64,000 nucleotides of DNA from Gymnodinialimonas sp. 57CJ19 (GTDB taxonomy: Bacteria > Pseudomonadota > Alphaproteobacteria > Rhodobacterales > Rhodobacteraceae). The notes under the pieces were generated by a model. It worked only from the letters and a program-made list of their open reading frames with translations. It had not been told where the DNA came from and ran no database searches. Position numbers and translations under genes: made by a program. Location of the stretch: NCBI RefSeq assembly GCF_038396845.1, contig NZ_CP151587.1, positions 2,144,001 through 2,208,000 on the forward strand, in the 5' to 3' direction. Below, piece after piece: positions 9,119 through 18,526 of this stretch (positions are counted from its first letter, which is position 1; the number at the start of each line of letters is the position of its first letter).

Positions 9119-10438
9119 TTACTGGTAGCCAGCTGCTTCCATGGCTTCGTTCGTGATCGCCTGGGCGTTCGCCAGAGCTTCTTCGATGGTCTGCTGACCA
9201 GCGTAAGCGTTGGAGAATTCCTGGCTTACTTCAGTTGCGATACCGGCAAACTCCGGGATTGCCGCGAACTGAACACCAACATAGGGGCTCTCTTCGACGG
9301 TAGAGTTGTTCGGATCGGCCGACAGGATGCTGTCCAGCGTCATCTGAGCGAATGGAACCTCGAGGTAGTTGGGGTTCTCGTACAGGGATGTGCGTGCACC
9401 GGGTGGTACGTTCGCCCAACCTTCGTTCTCAGCAACCAGTTCGATGTAGCCGGTGGATGTTGCCCACTCGATGAACTGCATGGCTTCGTCCTGCTGCTGC
9501 GTACCGGCAGGAATTGCCAGTGCCCATGCCCAGAGCCAGTTGGAACGACGGCCAAGACCGTTGTCGGGTGCCAGGGCGAAACCAACCGAGTCAGCAACTT
9601 CGCTGTCGTCTGGGTTGGTTACGAAGGATGCCGCTACAGTCGCGTCGATCCACATGCCGCACAGACCCTGTTGGAACAGCGAGAGGTTCTCGTTGAAGCC
9701 GTTGGTCGCGAAACCGGCAGGACCGGACTCTTGCATCATGTCGTTGAAGAAGTTCAGCGTGTCGGCCCATTCCTGGGTGTCGAACTGAGCGTTCCAGTCC
9801 ATGTCGAACCAGCGTGCGCCGAAGGAGTTGGACATCGCAGTGATGAATGCACCACCTTCGCCCCAACCTGGCTTGCCGCGCAGGCAGATGCCGTTGATTT
9901 CGGCGTCACGGTCGGTCATGGCAGCCGCGGCTTCGCGGATGAATTCCCATGTTGGCGCGTCTGGCATTTCCAGGCCAGCAGCTTCCATCAGGTCCGTGCG
10001 GTACATGATCATGGAAGATTCGCCGTAGAACGGTGCCGCGTATAGCGTGCCGTCGTGGGACAAACCGCCTGCCATTGCGGGCAGGATGTCGTCAACATTG
10101 TACTCTTCCGACAGGCCGTCCAGCGGGACGAGCCAGCCGTTTGCGCCCCAGATGGGTGTTTCGTACATGCCGATTGTCATGATGTCGAACTGGCCACCGT
10201 TGGTGGTGATGTCCGTTGTGACGCGCTGGCGCAGAACGTTCTCTTCCAGTGTTACCCACTCGACGGCGATGCCCGTTTCAGCGGTGAACTGGTCGGTGTA
10301 GCCCTGCATGCGGACCATATCGCCGTTGTTTACAGTAGCGATGGTGATTGTGGCCGAGTGGCCGTCCGCGAAAGCAGCAGTACCTGCTGCGCAAATTGCG
10401 AGCGCTGTTGTGGCGCCCAAAGCTCTTTTGAGAGACAT
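9119..10438 (-). CDS. smoE: Polyol ABC transporter periplasmic binding protein
   Basis: This 439-residue family-1 solute-binding protein starts with a Sec signal peptide: MSLKRALG, a hydrophobic core, then a likely cut after AAFA at residue 23. The mature part begins DGHSATI. The ATG at 10438 follows a strong GGGAGGAA ribosome-binding site. It is the first gene of the operon. A perfect palindromic operator lies about 73 bp upstream of the start, consistent with control by the adjacent LacI-type regulator. It would bind sorbitol or mannitol in the periplasm. Confidence 0.9.
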   Translation of the reverse strand: MSLKRALGATTALAICAAGTAAFADGHSATITIATVNNGDMVRMQGYTDQFTAETGIAVEWVTLEENVLRQRVTTDITTNGGQFDIMTIGMYETPIWGANGWLVPLDGLSEEYNVDDILPAMAGGLSHDGTLYAAPFYGESSMIMYRTDLMEAAGLEMPDAPTWEFIREAAAAMTDRDAEINGICLRGKPGWGEGGAFITAMSNSFGARWFDMDWNAQFDTQEWADTLNFFNDMMQESGPAGFATNGFNENLSLFQQGLCGMWIDATVAASFVTNPDDSEVADSVGFALAPDNGLGRRSNWLWAWALAIPAGTQQQDEAMQFIEWATSTGYIELVAENEGWANVPPGARTSLYENPNYLEVPFAQMTLDSILSADPNNSTVEESPYVGVQFAAIPEFAGIATEVSQEFSNAYAGQQTIEEALANAQAITNEAMEAAGYQ

Positions 10439-10510
10439 CCGAGTTCCTCCCTGAAGTTGGATGTTGCCCATTCAAGATGCGAGAAGACGGACGCCGGGTC
10501 AATGAAAAAC

Positions 10511-10524
10511 TTTACGCGCGTAAA
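10511..10524. promoter_or_regulatory. LacI-type operator upstream of the polyol operon
   Basis: TTTACGCGCGTAAA is a perfect 14-bp palindrome centred on the CG step typical of LacI-family sites, flanked by A5 and T5 runs. A near-identical site lies upstream of the regulator gene (11659-11672, 12 of 14 bases equal). It is predicted to be the operator for the smoE promoter. Confidence 0.7.
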
Positions 10525-10558
10525 TTTTTGGCAAATCCGTAAAATTTGCGCATAATTT

Positions 10559-11590
10559 TCAGGAAGATGCGCGAACGATTAATTTCGCGGGATATACCGT
10601 TTCGGTCCGTTCCTTGAAGCGTGCGCCGTTTTCGATCAGCTCAAACAGGGTGTCCACGCTGCCTTTCGACACCGAATCGTAATCGTGGGCGGCGGTTGTC
10701 AGGGCAGGACAGGTGAAGCGCGAGAAGGGGTGGTCGTCGTGGGACGCAACGCGCAAGGCGCAATCATCGTTGCGCCCCACGCGCAGGCCACGCTCGTAGC
10801 AAGCCGCCAGAAAGCCGATGGCAAGGCGGTCGTTACTACAGATAACGGTGTCCGTCGGTAGCTGCTTGGTTTCCAGCACATGGTGTGCGCCCTGGCGCCC
10901 GATCTCCTCAAACGCCCAACCGTCGCCGCCAATGCTGACGACTTGCGGCTCCATCCCGCGCGATTCCATCGCGGCGATATAGGCTTTGCGGCGCTTGTTT
11001 GCGTTCGGGTTGGCGGGGTTCTTCATCTCGAAGAAGCACGGCGGGCCGCCGTTTTCGCTGATGTATCCTACTGTCTGCTCTACAAAACTCACGTTGTCCG
11101 AGCCGATGAACGCCTCGCCCATGCCGTCCAGATTACTGTCGAACAAGATGGTGGGCACGTCGCGGCAAAACTTCTCGACCGCGCTTTTGTCCGAGGCGCG
11201 ACCCAGCGGGGCCATCAACACGCCCGCAGGCTTCAGGGACCGCAGGCTCTCCAAGTTTTCGGCCTCCTGCTCGGTACTACCATGGGAGCTTAGGACAATC
11301 GGGCGGAAGCCTGCCTCAATCAGCATCATCTCGATGTTACGGGCGATCTCGGCAAAGAACGGGTCCGCCAGATAGGGCACCATGACGCCGATGTTCTTGG
11401 TCATTCGGCGGTTCTGGTTCACCGCGTAAATGTTGGGCCGATAGTCATACAGGTCGAGCGCTTTTTCGATTCGCGCGCGCGTCGTGGCCCGGACACTTTG
11501 CGGGTCATTGAAGTATTTCGATATCGTAGGCCGAGAAATGCCGCTGACGGCGGCGAAGTCTTCCATATTTCTGATCTGTTGGTCCGACAT
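10559..11590 (-). CDS. LacI-family transcriptional regulator of the polyol operon
   Basis: This 343-residue protein has an N-terminal helix-turn-helix and hinge (about residues 9-60, FAAVSGISRPTISKYFND) and a periplasmic-binding-protein-like sensor domain (IGVMVPYLADPFFAEI onward). It lies directly upstream of smoE on the same strand. Matching palindromes in front of both itself and smoE suggest that it represses the operon and its own gene until a polyol binds. The inducer is inferred from context. Confidence 0.88.
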   Translation of the reverse strand: MSDQQIRNMEDFAAVSGISRPTISKYFNDPQSVRATTRARIEKALDLYDYRPNIYAVNQNRRMTKNIGVMVPYLADPFFAEIARNIEMMLIEAGFRPIVLSSHGSTEQEAENLESLRSLKPAGVLMAPLGRASDKSAVEKFCRDVPTILFDSNLDGMGEAFIGSDNVSFVEQTVGYISENGGPPCFFEMKNPANPNANKRRKAYIAAMESRGMEPQVVSIGGDGWAFEEIGRQGAHHVLETKQLPTDTVICSNDRLAIGFLAACYERGLRVGRNDDCALRVASHDDHPFSRFTCPALTTAAHDYDSVSKGSVDTLFELIENGARFKERTETVYPAKLIVRASS

Positions 11591-11653
11591 CTTATCGATG
11601 GCTCCCCCCTACTCATCTGAAATGTAGTGCCGCGTTGGCTGTTTGAGAAGCAA

Positions 11654-11677
11654 AAATCTTGTCGCGCGTAAAGATTT
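11654..11677. promoter_or_regulatory. LacI-type operator upstream of the regulator gene
   Basis: The outer arms AAATCTT and AAGATTT are perfect inverted repeats around a GTCGCGCGTA centre. The inner 14 bp match the operator at 10511-10524 at 12 positions. The site is 64 bp upstream of the regulator start and suggests autoregulation. Confidence 0.65.
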
Positions 11678-11764
11678 GGTGCCTGAAGCGCACGATAGAA
11701 GGCAAGTCCAGCCGCCCAAGCGTCGCCCTCGGAAAACCCGTAACCTGCTGCCATTGTAGGGGAA

Positions 11765-11839
11765 TGGTGCTGTGAGGGAGGATTGAACTCCCGACCTCGT
11801 CATTACCAATGACGCGCTCTACCACTGAGCTACCACAGC
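11765..11839 (-). tRNA. tRNA-Thr(GGT)
   Basis: The minus strand folds as a complete tRNA. It has a 7-bp acceptor stem (GCTGTGG with TCACAGC, one G-U pair), the D-arm AGCTCAGTGGTAGAGC, an anticodon loop with GGT, TTCAATCC in the T-arm, and an encoded CCA at 11765-11767. GGT reads ACC/ACT threonine codons. Confidence 0.95.
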
Positions 11840-12029
11840 ATTCCGTGCCGGTTATTAGCCGCGGTGTCTGGGCCGTGGCAAGTGGGTCCGAACATGACCC
11901 GTTCAAAATTGTCTTCCGTTCCCACCAAGGCAGGCGCTTAGCAACATTTCGCCGCGTCCTAGACGTTGACGCGCCCCCATGCAAGCGCAATCTGGACGCC
12001 TCTGCCCGCGCGGGGTAAAGGCTAGGGCC

Positions 12030-12200
12030 ATGGCGCAGAAAACTACCAAGGGCCAAGGCACCAAATCCGCGAAACCGGGCCGTGAGGATCGGTTGAAAGC
12101 GGCGTTGAAGGCCAATATGGGCCGCCGCAAGGCACAAACGCGCGCCCGTGCAGCGGCGGGTGACGATCAGGATCAAACCGGAAAACCGGTGGACGAGTAA
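12030..12200 (+). CDS. Small basic conserved-type hypothetical protein
   Basis: This 56-residue reading frame starts at the ATG at 12030 after GGCTAGGG. It is rich in Lys, Arg and Ala ([27 protein letters not shown]) and acidic at the C-terminus. It ends 17 bp before murA on the same strand. Small basic proteins are common just upstream of murA in this family, as I recall. No function is recognised. Confidence 0.6.
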   Translation: MAQKTTKGQGTKSAKPGREDRLKAALKANMGRRKAQTRARAAAGDDQDQTGKPVDE

Positions 12201-12217
12201 ACGAGAAGGCAGGGCAG

Positions 12218-13477
12218 ATGGATAGAATTGTCGTAAAGGGTTCGGGCCCGCTCAGTGGGCAAATCCCGATTGCGGGGGCGAAGAACACCTGCCTCAAGCT
12301 GATGTGCGCGGCCTTGCTCAGTGATGAGCCGCTGACGCTCACCAATGTGCCGCGTCTGTCGGACGTGGCCACGCTGTCGGAACTTCTCGAAAGCCTCGGC
12401 GTGCAAATCGGGCGGCTGGACGAGGGCCAGACCCTCGCGTTTTCCGCCAACACACTGACCTCCCAGTTGGCGCACTACGATATCGTTCGTAAACTTCGCG
12501 CCTCTTTCAACGTGCTAGGCCCGCTTCTGGGCCGCACCGGAGAGGCAATCGTGTCATTGCCCGGTGGCTGTGCCATTGGCGCGCGGGCGGTGGATTTCCA
12601 CCTTGAAGGGCTCAAGAAAATGGGTGCCAAGGTGGATCTGCGCGACGGCTACGTGCACGCCTCGGGCGATCTGAAGGGCGCTGAGGTTGAATTTCCGTTC
12701 CCCTCCGTGGGCGCGACCGAGAACGTGATGTGCGCCGCCGTGCGTGCCAAGGGCACGACTGTCATCAAGAACGCCGCGCGTGAGCCTGATACCAAGGCAC
12801 TCGCCGATTGTCTGATCGCCATGGGCGCGGACATCGAAGGGGCGGGGACCGAAACCATCGTCGTGCGCGGCGTGGATCGGCTCCATGGCGCGACCCACCG
12901 CGTGATTACGGACCGGATCGAAATGGGCACCTATATGTGCGCCCCCGGCATCGCGGGCGGCGAGGTGGAATGCCTCGGTGGCACCCGCGATCTGGTCGCT
13001 TCGCTTTGCGACAAGATGGAAGAAGCGGGTCTGGAGATCACGGAAACCGACGCGGGCCTGAAGGTTCGTCATCCCGGCGGGCGCTTGAAGGCCGTCAACG
13101 TGACCACCGCGCCGTTCCCCGGCTTTCCTACTGATTTGCAAGCACAATTCATGGCGATGATGTGCTTTGCCGAGGGCACTTCGGTGCTGGAAGAAACGAT
13201 CTTCGAAAATCGCTTCATGCATGCGCCCGAACTGTTGCGCATGGGCGCGCAGATTGATGTGCAAGGCAACACCGCCCGCGTCACCGGCGTTGAAAGCCTG
13301 CGCGGTGCGCCGGTCATGGCCACCGATCTACGGGCCTCGGTCTCGTTGATTCTGGCGGGTCTGGCGGCTGAAGGCGAAACAGTGGTTAACCGCGTTTACC
13401 ACCTTGATCGCGGCTACGAGCATCTGGCCCGCAAGCTGCAAGGTGTCGGCGCAAATGTAGAGCGGATTTCCGAATGA
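12218..13477 (+). CDS. murA: UDP-N-acetylglucosamine 1-carboxyvinyltransferase
   Basis: This 419-residue cytoplasmic enzyme transfers enolpyruvate from PEP to UDP-GlcNAc, the first committed step of peptidoglycan synthesis. Lys22-Asn23 and the catalytic Cys118 in [10 protein letters not shown] are in place; Cys means the usual fosfomycin target is kept. Domain repeats and length fit MurA. A GAGAAGGCAGGGC ribosome-binding region precedes the ATG. Its stop overlaps the next start by 4 bases. Confidence 0.97.
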   Translation: MDRIVVKGSGPLSGQIPIAGAKNTCLKLMCAALLSDEPLTLTNVPRLSDVATLSELLESLGVQIGRLDEGQTLAFSANTLTSQLAHYDIVRKLRASFNVLGPLLGRTGEAIVSLPGGCAIGARAVDFHLEGLKKMGAKVDLRDGYVHASGDLKGAEVEFPFPSVGATENVMCAAVRAKGTTVIKNAAREPDTKALADCLIAMGADIEGAGTETIVVRGVDRLHGATHRVITDRIEMGTYMCAPGIAGGEVECLGGTRDLVASLCDKMEEAGLEITETDAGLKVRHPGGRLKAVNVTTAPFPGFPTDLQAQFMAMMCFAEGTSVLEETIFENRFMHAPELLRMGAQIDVQGNTARVTGVESLRGAPVMATDLRASVSLILAGLAAEGETVVNRVYHLDRGYEHLARKLQGVGANVERISE

Positions 13478-13935
13478 CCCAAGACGCCCGATTTGAGGAT
13501 GCGAGCGACGCCCCCGTCGCCTTGCGCGCCCTGGAGGCCGCCGACGTGCCCGTCATTTCGGCCCTTGTCCAAGACGCGATTTTTCCTGCCGCCGAGATGC
13601 GGTGGGAAAAAAGCCGTCGCCGGTTTGCCTTGCTTATCAACCGTTTCCGTTGGGAACAGCAGGGCGGCACCCCCGAACGGGTGCAGGCGGTTCTGGCCGT
13701 GGAGGATGTCTTGAAGGTGTCCAGCCAAGGCATCGACCGCGCCGATCCCGATCTGGTGTTCTCGGTCCTCGCCCTCAACTGGACCCCGTCCGAGGATGGC
13801 ATGGGCCGGTTGGAGCTGACCCTTGCGGGCGACGGCGCCATCGCGCTGGAGGTTGAGGCGCTGGAAATCACCCTCAAGGACGTCACGCGGCCCTATGGCG
13901 CCGTTTCGGGCAAGGCGCCCACGCACCCGGAATGA
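13474..13935 (+). CDS. DUF2948-family protein
   Basis: This 153-residue protein matches DUF2948, an uncharacterised alphaproteobacterial family usually found next to murA and hisD. Typical segments are [27 protein letters not shown] and the C-terminal [19 protein letters not shown]. It overlaps murA and the next gene by 4 bases each, so all three are probably one transcript. Function is unknown. Confidence 0.85.
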   Translation: MTQDARFEDASDAPVALRALEAADVPVISALVQDAIFPAAEMRWEKSRRRFALLINRFRWEQQGGTPERVQAVLAVEDVLKVSSQGIDRADPDLVFSVLALNWTPSEDGMGRLELTLAGDGAIALEVEALEITLKDVTRPYGAVSGKAPTHPE

Positions 13936-14939
13936 TCGTAGCGCGCACGCTGAAGCCGGGCGATCTGCCCGCGCTGTCTGCCCTGCGCCTTGAAGGTATC
14001 CGCCTGTTTCCCCACGCTTTTCTGCTGTCCGAGGCAGAGGCGCAAGCCAGCGACGCACCCTTGCGCCGATGGATCGAGAGTGGCACCGTCTTCGGCCTTT
14101 TCGATGCTGCCCGCCTGATCGGCTTCGCGGGTCTGGCCCCGCAACGCAACGCCCTGTCGCGCCACCGCGCCTCCCTCGGCCCGTTCTACGTGACCCCAGA
14201 CGCCCAGGGCGCGGGCGCGGCGGATCGGCTGATGGATCACCTCGTCGCAGCGGCCAAAGACCAAAACGCCACGCAATTGGAACTCTATGTCGCCGCCGCA
14301 AACCCCCGGGCCCGCGCGTTCTATACCCGCCACGGCTTTGCCACTTCGGGCCGTTTGCCCGCAGCGGTGATCCAGGACGGTGCGTCCCAGGATGACCTGT
14401 TGATGGTCCGCGATCTTACCCAAGATATCGCGCAACCCGGCCCCGATGGCCTGCGCCGCCTTGGCCCCGGTGATTGGCGCATGTACCGGGCTATCCGTCT
14501 GGAGATGCTGGAAAAAGAGCCGATGGGCTTTGGCATGACCGCGGCTGAATTTGCCGCCATGCAGCCCGACGAAATCCTGCCTTGGATGGCGAATTCCAAC
14601 ATCTGGGCGGTGATTGAGGGCGGCGTGATCCTTGCCACAGCCGCTTGGTTCATCATGCCCGGCGCGGTTCAGGCGCACCGGGGCCATGTGGTCGCCGTTT
14701 ATACGACCCATGCCGCACGGGGCAGGGGGCTGGCAGGCAAGCTGTTGGCGGAAATCGCGGCAGAAGCGCAGGCGCAAGGCAAGATGCAATTGGAACTCGA
14801 CGTGGGCGTCGAAAACACCGCCGCCATCAGGGCTTACGAGGCCGCAGGCTACCGCATCGCCGCCACGATCCCCAATTGCCTGAACCATGGGGGCCACATC
14901 CATGACCAGCATTTGATGATCCGCCCCCTCAACGCTTGA
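13932..14939 (+). CDS. Tandem GNAT N-acetyltransferase
   Basis: This 335-residue protein contains two GNAT domains. The first spans about residues 1-160, with a QGAGAADRLM acetyl-CoA loop. The second spans about 170-335, with the RGRGLAGKLL acetyl-CoA loop and an NTAAIRAYEAAGY C-terminal motif. The second domain is closer to the consensus, so the first may be regulatory. It is inserted between DUF2948 and hisD. The acceptor is not predictable. Confidence 0.82.
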   Translation: MIVARTLKPGDLPALSALRLEGIRLFPHAFLLSEAEAQASDAPLRRWIESGTVFGLFDAARLIGFAGLAPQRNALSRHRASLGPFYVTPDAQGAGAADRLMDHLVAAAKDQNATQLELYVAAANPRARAFYTRHGFATSGRLPAAVIQDGASQDDLLMVRDLTQDIAQPGPDGLRRLGPGDWRMYRAIRLEMLEKEPMGFGMTAAEFAAMQPDEILPWMANSNIWAVIEGGVILATAAWFIMPGAVQAHRGHVVAVYTTHAARGRGLAGKLLAEIAAEAQAQGKMQLELDVGVENTAAIRAYEAAGYRIAATIPNCLNHGGHIHDQHLMIRPLNA

Positions 14940-14986
14940 GGCTCCGGCCCCCGCACGCTATCTGCCCTCCAACGCGAGGAGGGCCC

Positions 14987-16291
14987 ATGCCACAGTTTCT
15001 CAACACCAAGGACGCCGATTTTGAGGCGCGTTTCGCCGCGCTTCTCGATATGAAGCGCGAAGATGCGCCCGATGTGGATGCCATCGTGGCCGATATTATC
15101 GCCGATGTGCGCGCGCGCGGCGATGCCGCTGTGCTGGAACTGACCGCTAAGTTTGACCGTCTGACCCTCACGCCCGAGACCCTCGCCTTCAGCGCCGAGG
15201 AGATCGCGGCAGCGATCGAGCAGGTGCCAGCGGCAGAGCGCGAAGCGCTCGAACTGGCGGCAGAGCGCATCCGCGCCTACCACATACGCCAACGTCCCGA
15301 AGACGCTCGCTGGACCGACCCCGACGGCGCGGAACTGGGCTGGCGCTGGGGCCCGGTCTCGGCGGCGGGCCTCTATGTGCCCGGTGGCCTCGCCTCTTAT
15401 CCCTCTTCCGTTTTGATGAACGCCATTCCCGCGGCGGTGGCCGGGGTGGAACGCCTCGTGATCTGCGCCCCCACGCCCGACGGCGTCGTGAACCCTCTGG
15501 TGCTTCTGGCCGCAAAGCTTTCCGGCGTGGATACGGTCTACCGCATTGGCGGGGCGCAGGCGATTGCCGCCATGGCCTACGGCACCGAAACCATTGCGCC
15601 CGTTGATAAAATCACCGGACCGGGCAACGCCTTTGTCGCGGCGGCCAAGCGCCGGGTGTTTGGCAAGGTGGGCATCGACATGATCGCCGGCCCCTCGGAA
15701 ATCCTGGTGATTGCCGATGGCGATAACGACCCCGATTGGATCGCCACCGATCTGCTCAGCCAGGCCGAACATGACGAATCCGCGCAATCCATTCTGATTA
15801 CCACCGATGCCGCCTTTGGCGCGAAGGTGGCCGAGGCCGTTACCCGGCAACTTGAAACGCTGCCCCGGGCCGCCATCGCGGGTGCCAGCTGGCGCGACAA
15901 TGGCGCGGTTATCATTTGCGATGACCTGTCCCAGGCCGCCGCCCTTTCGGATCGCATCGCGCCAGAACATCTGGAGCTTTGCGTCGCCGACCCCGAGGCG
16001 CTTTTCGCGCAGATTACCCACGCGGGCGCCGTTTTTCTTGGGCAATGGACTCCAGAGGCGATCGGCGATTACATCGGCGGGCCGAACCATGTGTTGCCCA
16101 CAGCGCGTTCTGCGCGTTTCTCCAGCGGTCTGAACGTGTTGGACTTCATGAAGCGCACGACGTTGGCCCGCATGACGCCCGACGCCCTCAAGGCGATTGG
16201 CCCGGCGGCAGAGGTCCTTGCGGCCTCGGAAGGATTGGACGCCCACGGCGCGTCTGTGGCGGCGCGATTGGCGCGGTTGAACAGGGACTAA
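14987..16291 (+). CDS. hisD: Histidinol dehydrogenase
   Basis: This 434-residue zinc enzyme catalyses the last two steps of histidine synthesis, L-histidinol to L-histidine. Visible family motifs are VPGGLASYPSS, ITGPGN, GPSEILVIAD, QAEHDE (catalytic Glu-His) and the C-terminal DFMKRTT. The ATG at 14987 follows a GAGGAGG ribosome-binding site; an earlier start would overlap the previous gene and add an atypical N-terminus. No other his genes are in the window. Confidence 0.97.
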   Translation: MPQFLNTKDADFEARFAALLDMKREDAPDVDAIVADIIADVRARGDAAVLELTAKFDRLTLTPETLAFSAEEIAAAIEQVPAAEREALELAAERIRAYHIRQRPEDARWTDPDGAELGWRWGPVSAAGLYVPGGLASYPSSVLMNAIPAAVAGVERLVICAPTPDGVVNPLVLLAAKLSGVDTVYRIGGAQAIAAMAYGTETIAPVDKITGPGNAFVAAAKRRVFGKVGIDMIAGPSEILVIADGDNDPDWIATDLLSQAEHDESAQSILITTDAAFGAKVAEAVTRQLETLPRAAIAGASWRDNGAVIICDDLSQAAALSDRIAPEHLELCVADPEALFAQITHAGAVFLGQWTPEAIGDYIGGPNHVLPTARSARFSSGLNVLDFMKRTTLARMTPDALKAIGPAAEVLAASEGLDAHGASVAARLARLNRD

Positions 16292-16297
16292 GGGACT

Positions 16298-16771
16298 ATG
16301 ACGATGCACATTTGCCATATCGAGATCGACACCGATGGCTTGCCCGCTCCGACGCCCGAGATCGAGCAGGAGCGCAAGGTCGCGATTTTTGATCTGCTGG
16401 AGGAAAACACCTTCACGCTGCCCCACGAAGATGCCCCCGCCGGTCCCTACCGCGTGACGCTGGCGATCCGAGAGAAACGCCTGGTGTTCGATATTGATAC
16501 CGAGGACAGCGCTGATGCGGCCGAGTTTCACCTGTCGCTGTCACCCTTTCGGCAGACGGTGAAAGACTACTGGCAGATTTGCGAGGCCTACTTTGACGCG
16601 GTCAAGAAGCTGCCCCCCTCGCAGATCGAGGCGATTGATATGGCCCGCCGGGGTATCCACAACGAGGGTGCGCGCCTGTTGCAGGAACGCCTGGAGGGTA
16701 AGGCCGGGATCGACATCGACACCGCCCGCCGCCTGTTCACCCTGATCTGCGTCCTGCACTTCGGAGCCTGA
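16298..16771 (+). CDS. UPF0262 family protein
   Basis: This 157-residue protein fits UPF0262, an alphaproteobacterial family of unknown function usually placed right after hisD. Conserved-looking segments are QERKVAIFDLLEEN and SPFRQTVKDYWQICEAYFDAVK. It starts 6 bp after hisD and ends 4 bp before the phosphatase-like gene, so it is part of the same operon. Confidence 0.9.
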   Translation: MTMHICHIEIDTDGLPAPTPEIEQERKVAIFDLLEENTFTLPHEDAPAGPYRVTLAIREKRLVFDIDTEDSADAAEFHLSLSPFRQTVKDYWQICEAYFDAVKKLPPSQIEAIDMARRGIHNEGARLLQERLEGKAGIDIDTARRLFTLICVLHFGA

Positions 16772-16775
16772 GCCC

Positions 16776-17234
16776 TTGGCCCAAGACTTCCCGCAATCCG
16801 TTTTGTTCTGCTGCGACCACAACTCTACCCGGTCGCCGATGGCCGAAGGCTTGATGAAGAAATTCTACGGCCACCGCGCCTATGTCCAATCGGCGGGCGT
16901 GAAGGGCGAGATGGAGATCGACGGGTTTGCCGTCGCCGTTTGCGCCGAATTGGGGGTGGAACTGGAACGCCACCGCGTCCGCTCCTTTGATGAAATGGAG
17001 CAATGGGGCGATGATCTGTCCGGCTTTGACCTGATCGTGGCTCTGTCCCCCGCCAGCCAACGCCGCGCGCTGGAGATGACGGGGACGTTTCACGTCGACG
17101 TGGAATATTGGCCGATCATCGACCCCACGGGCCTTGGCGAAACCCGTGAAGCCAAGCTGACCAGCTACCGCCAGGCCCGCGATCAGATCGTGACCCGCAT
17201 GACAGAACGCTTCGGCCCGGCGACAGAGGAATAG
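16776..17234 (+). CDS. Low-molecular-weight phosphotyrosine phosphatase-like protein
   Basis: This 152-residue protein has the CX5R loop of low-molecular-weight phosphatases and arsenate reductases (Cys13 to Arg19, CDHNSTR, followed by SPMAEG). A C-terminal IIDPTGL carries the general-acid Asp-Pro pair. It starts with TTG at 16776, 4 bp after UPF0262. The Asp-Pro loop supports a phosphatase rather than an arsenate reductase. The substrate is unknown. Confidence 0.85.
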   Translation: MAQDFPQSVLFCCDHNSTRSPMAEGLMKKFYGHRAYVQSAGVKGEMEIDGFAVAVCAELGVELERHRVRSFDEMEQWGDDLSGFDLIVALSPASQRRALEMTGTFHVDVEYWPIIDPTGLGETREAKLTSYRQARDQIVTRMTERFGPATEE

Positions 17235-17265
17235 TGCCCCAACCGCCGCGCACGATGCCTGTCGC

Positions 17266-17622
17266 TTAGTCCGAAAGGCACAGCTTGTTGCCGTCCAAGT
17301 CCCTCACGTAGCCCGAAAATTTCGGCCCTTTCTGGCAGGGTGCCCCCTCGCAACGACCGCCCAACTCCAGCGCCAGCGCGTGCATCCGTGTGACCTCTGC
17401 GGCGTCGCCCACGGCGAAGCCTACCATGGTGCCATTGCCCACCGTCGCGGGCGCGCCGTCAAAGGGTTCTGCCACCGCGAAGGCGAAATCCGCGCCTATG
17501 AAATAGGTCATCCGCTCCGATGGCGCCATGACGTGCACCCCCGCTTTTGCAAACAGCGCGGTGTAGAAGGCAACGGCAGCCTTTTGGTCATTGGTGCCGA
17601 CGACATAGTAGTTCATCTTCAT
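17266..17622 (-). CDS. VOC (glyoxalase/bleomycin-resistance fold) protein
   Basis: This 118-residue protein has one VOC unit. It starts MKMNYYVVGTND, has YFIGADFAFAVAEPFD in the middle and ends YVRDLDGNKLCL, a typical C-terminal strand pattern. It is transcribed divergently from a WYL-type regulator with a 109-bp gap that contains a small inverted repeat. That arrangement suggests the regulator controls it. No substrate can be named. Confidence 0.82.
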   Translation of the reverse strand: MKMNYYVVGTNDQKAAVAFYTALFAKAGVHVMAPSERMTYFIGADFAFAVAEPFDGAPATVGNGTMVGFAVGDAAEVTRMHALALELGGRCEGAPCQKGPKFSGYVRDLDGNKLCLSD

Positions 17623-17707
17623 GGGTCATTCTCCGACTTTTGGGGTGGTGAGTGGGGCAGGGGGGAAGCCCCCGCACCGGCTCTGGCGTCGGTCTATTGT
17701 TAAATGT

Positions 17708-17720
17708 GACATTTTATGTC
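17708..17720. promoter_or_regulatory. Putative operator for the WYL regulator
   Basis: GACAT-TTT-ATGTC is a perfect 5-3-5 inverted repeat, 12 bp before the regulator start and in the shared divergent region. GACA/TGTC boxes are typical of YafY-like regulators, as I recall. Assignment is by position only. Confidence 0.45.
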
Positions 17721-17731
17721 CTATTTGTTCC

Positions 17732-18466
17732 ATGACCCGCGCCAATGCGTCAGACAGGATCAGGCGGCTCGATCAATTGGCGGTGCAGCTGAAGCAAGAC
17801 AGCCATTGCACCGTCGCCGATCTTGCCCGCCAACACGGCGTCTCCGCGCGGACCATCGCGCGGGATCTTGCGTTGATGCGCGACCAAGGCTTGCAGATCG
17901 ACGCCGACCGGGGGCGCGGCGGCGGTGTGCGTCTGGATCGGAACTGGGGCGTGGGCCGGGTGAACCTTTCCTACGCCGAAGCGGTGGATTTGCTCATCAG
18001 CATCGCCGTGGCCGAACAGATGGAGTCGCCGCTGTTTCTGGCCAGCCTCGGCTCTGTGCGGCGGCAGCTCGAGGCCTCGTTCTCGCCCGAGAAACGCGCC
18101 AAGGTGGACCGCCTGAAATCGCGTATCGTGATTGGGGTGACGTCCTCCACCTTCGTTCAGGCCGGGGCCACCGCGCCCCCCAAACGGGTGGTGCAAGCGC
18201 TGCATCAGGCCTTCGTTGATCAAAAGCTGCTGAAAATCCGTTATCAGCGCGAGGACGGTGAGACCTCGGACCGATTGATCGCGCCTCACTACCTGCTGCT
18301 CAAATACCCGATCTGGTACGTGGTGGCCTTTGACACCTTGCGCCAAAGCCCCCGGACGTTTCGCTGTGACCGAATGCTATCTGCTTTGGGAACCGAGGAT
18401 CACTTCCCCTTGCTCCCAAAGGATAAACTTGGCCCCTCCCTGTTCGATGAAACGCCCTTCGCCTAA
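17732..18466 (+). CDS. HTH and WYL-domain transcriptional regulator (YafY type)
   Basis: This 244-residue protein has an N-terminal winged helix-turn-helix (about 10-60, LARQHGVSARTIARDL) and a C-terminal WYL domain (about 150-225, LKIRYQREDG, APHYLLLKYPIWYVVAF). WYL domains sense ligands, often nucleic-acid-derived. The ATG at 17732 is chosen; upstream in-frame codons run into the promoter region of the divergent VOC gene. It probably controls the VOC gene. Confidence 0.85.
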   Translation: MTRANASDRIRRLDQLAVQLKQDSHCTVADLARQHGVSARTIARDLALMRDQGLQIDADRGRGGGVRLDRNWGVGRVNLSYAEAVDLLISIAVAEQMESPLFLASLGSVRRQLEASFSPEKRAKVDRLKSRIVIGVTSSTFVQAGATAPPKRVVQALHQAFVDQKLLKIRYQREDGETSDRLIAPHYLLLKYPIWYVVAFDTLRQSPRTFRCDRMLSALGTEDHFPLLPKDKLGPSLFDETPFA

Positions 18467-18526
18467 GGCGTCGCGCCCCGCCGCAGGGCCATTGCCCACC
18501 CCCGCCTCTGCGCTTATTCTGGGGCC

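Noticed and set aside
14849..16531. 560-codon open frame on the minus strand
   Set aside because: It lies opposite hisD and UPF0262, and its composition is that of a shadow frame.
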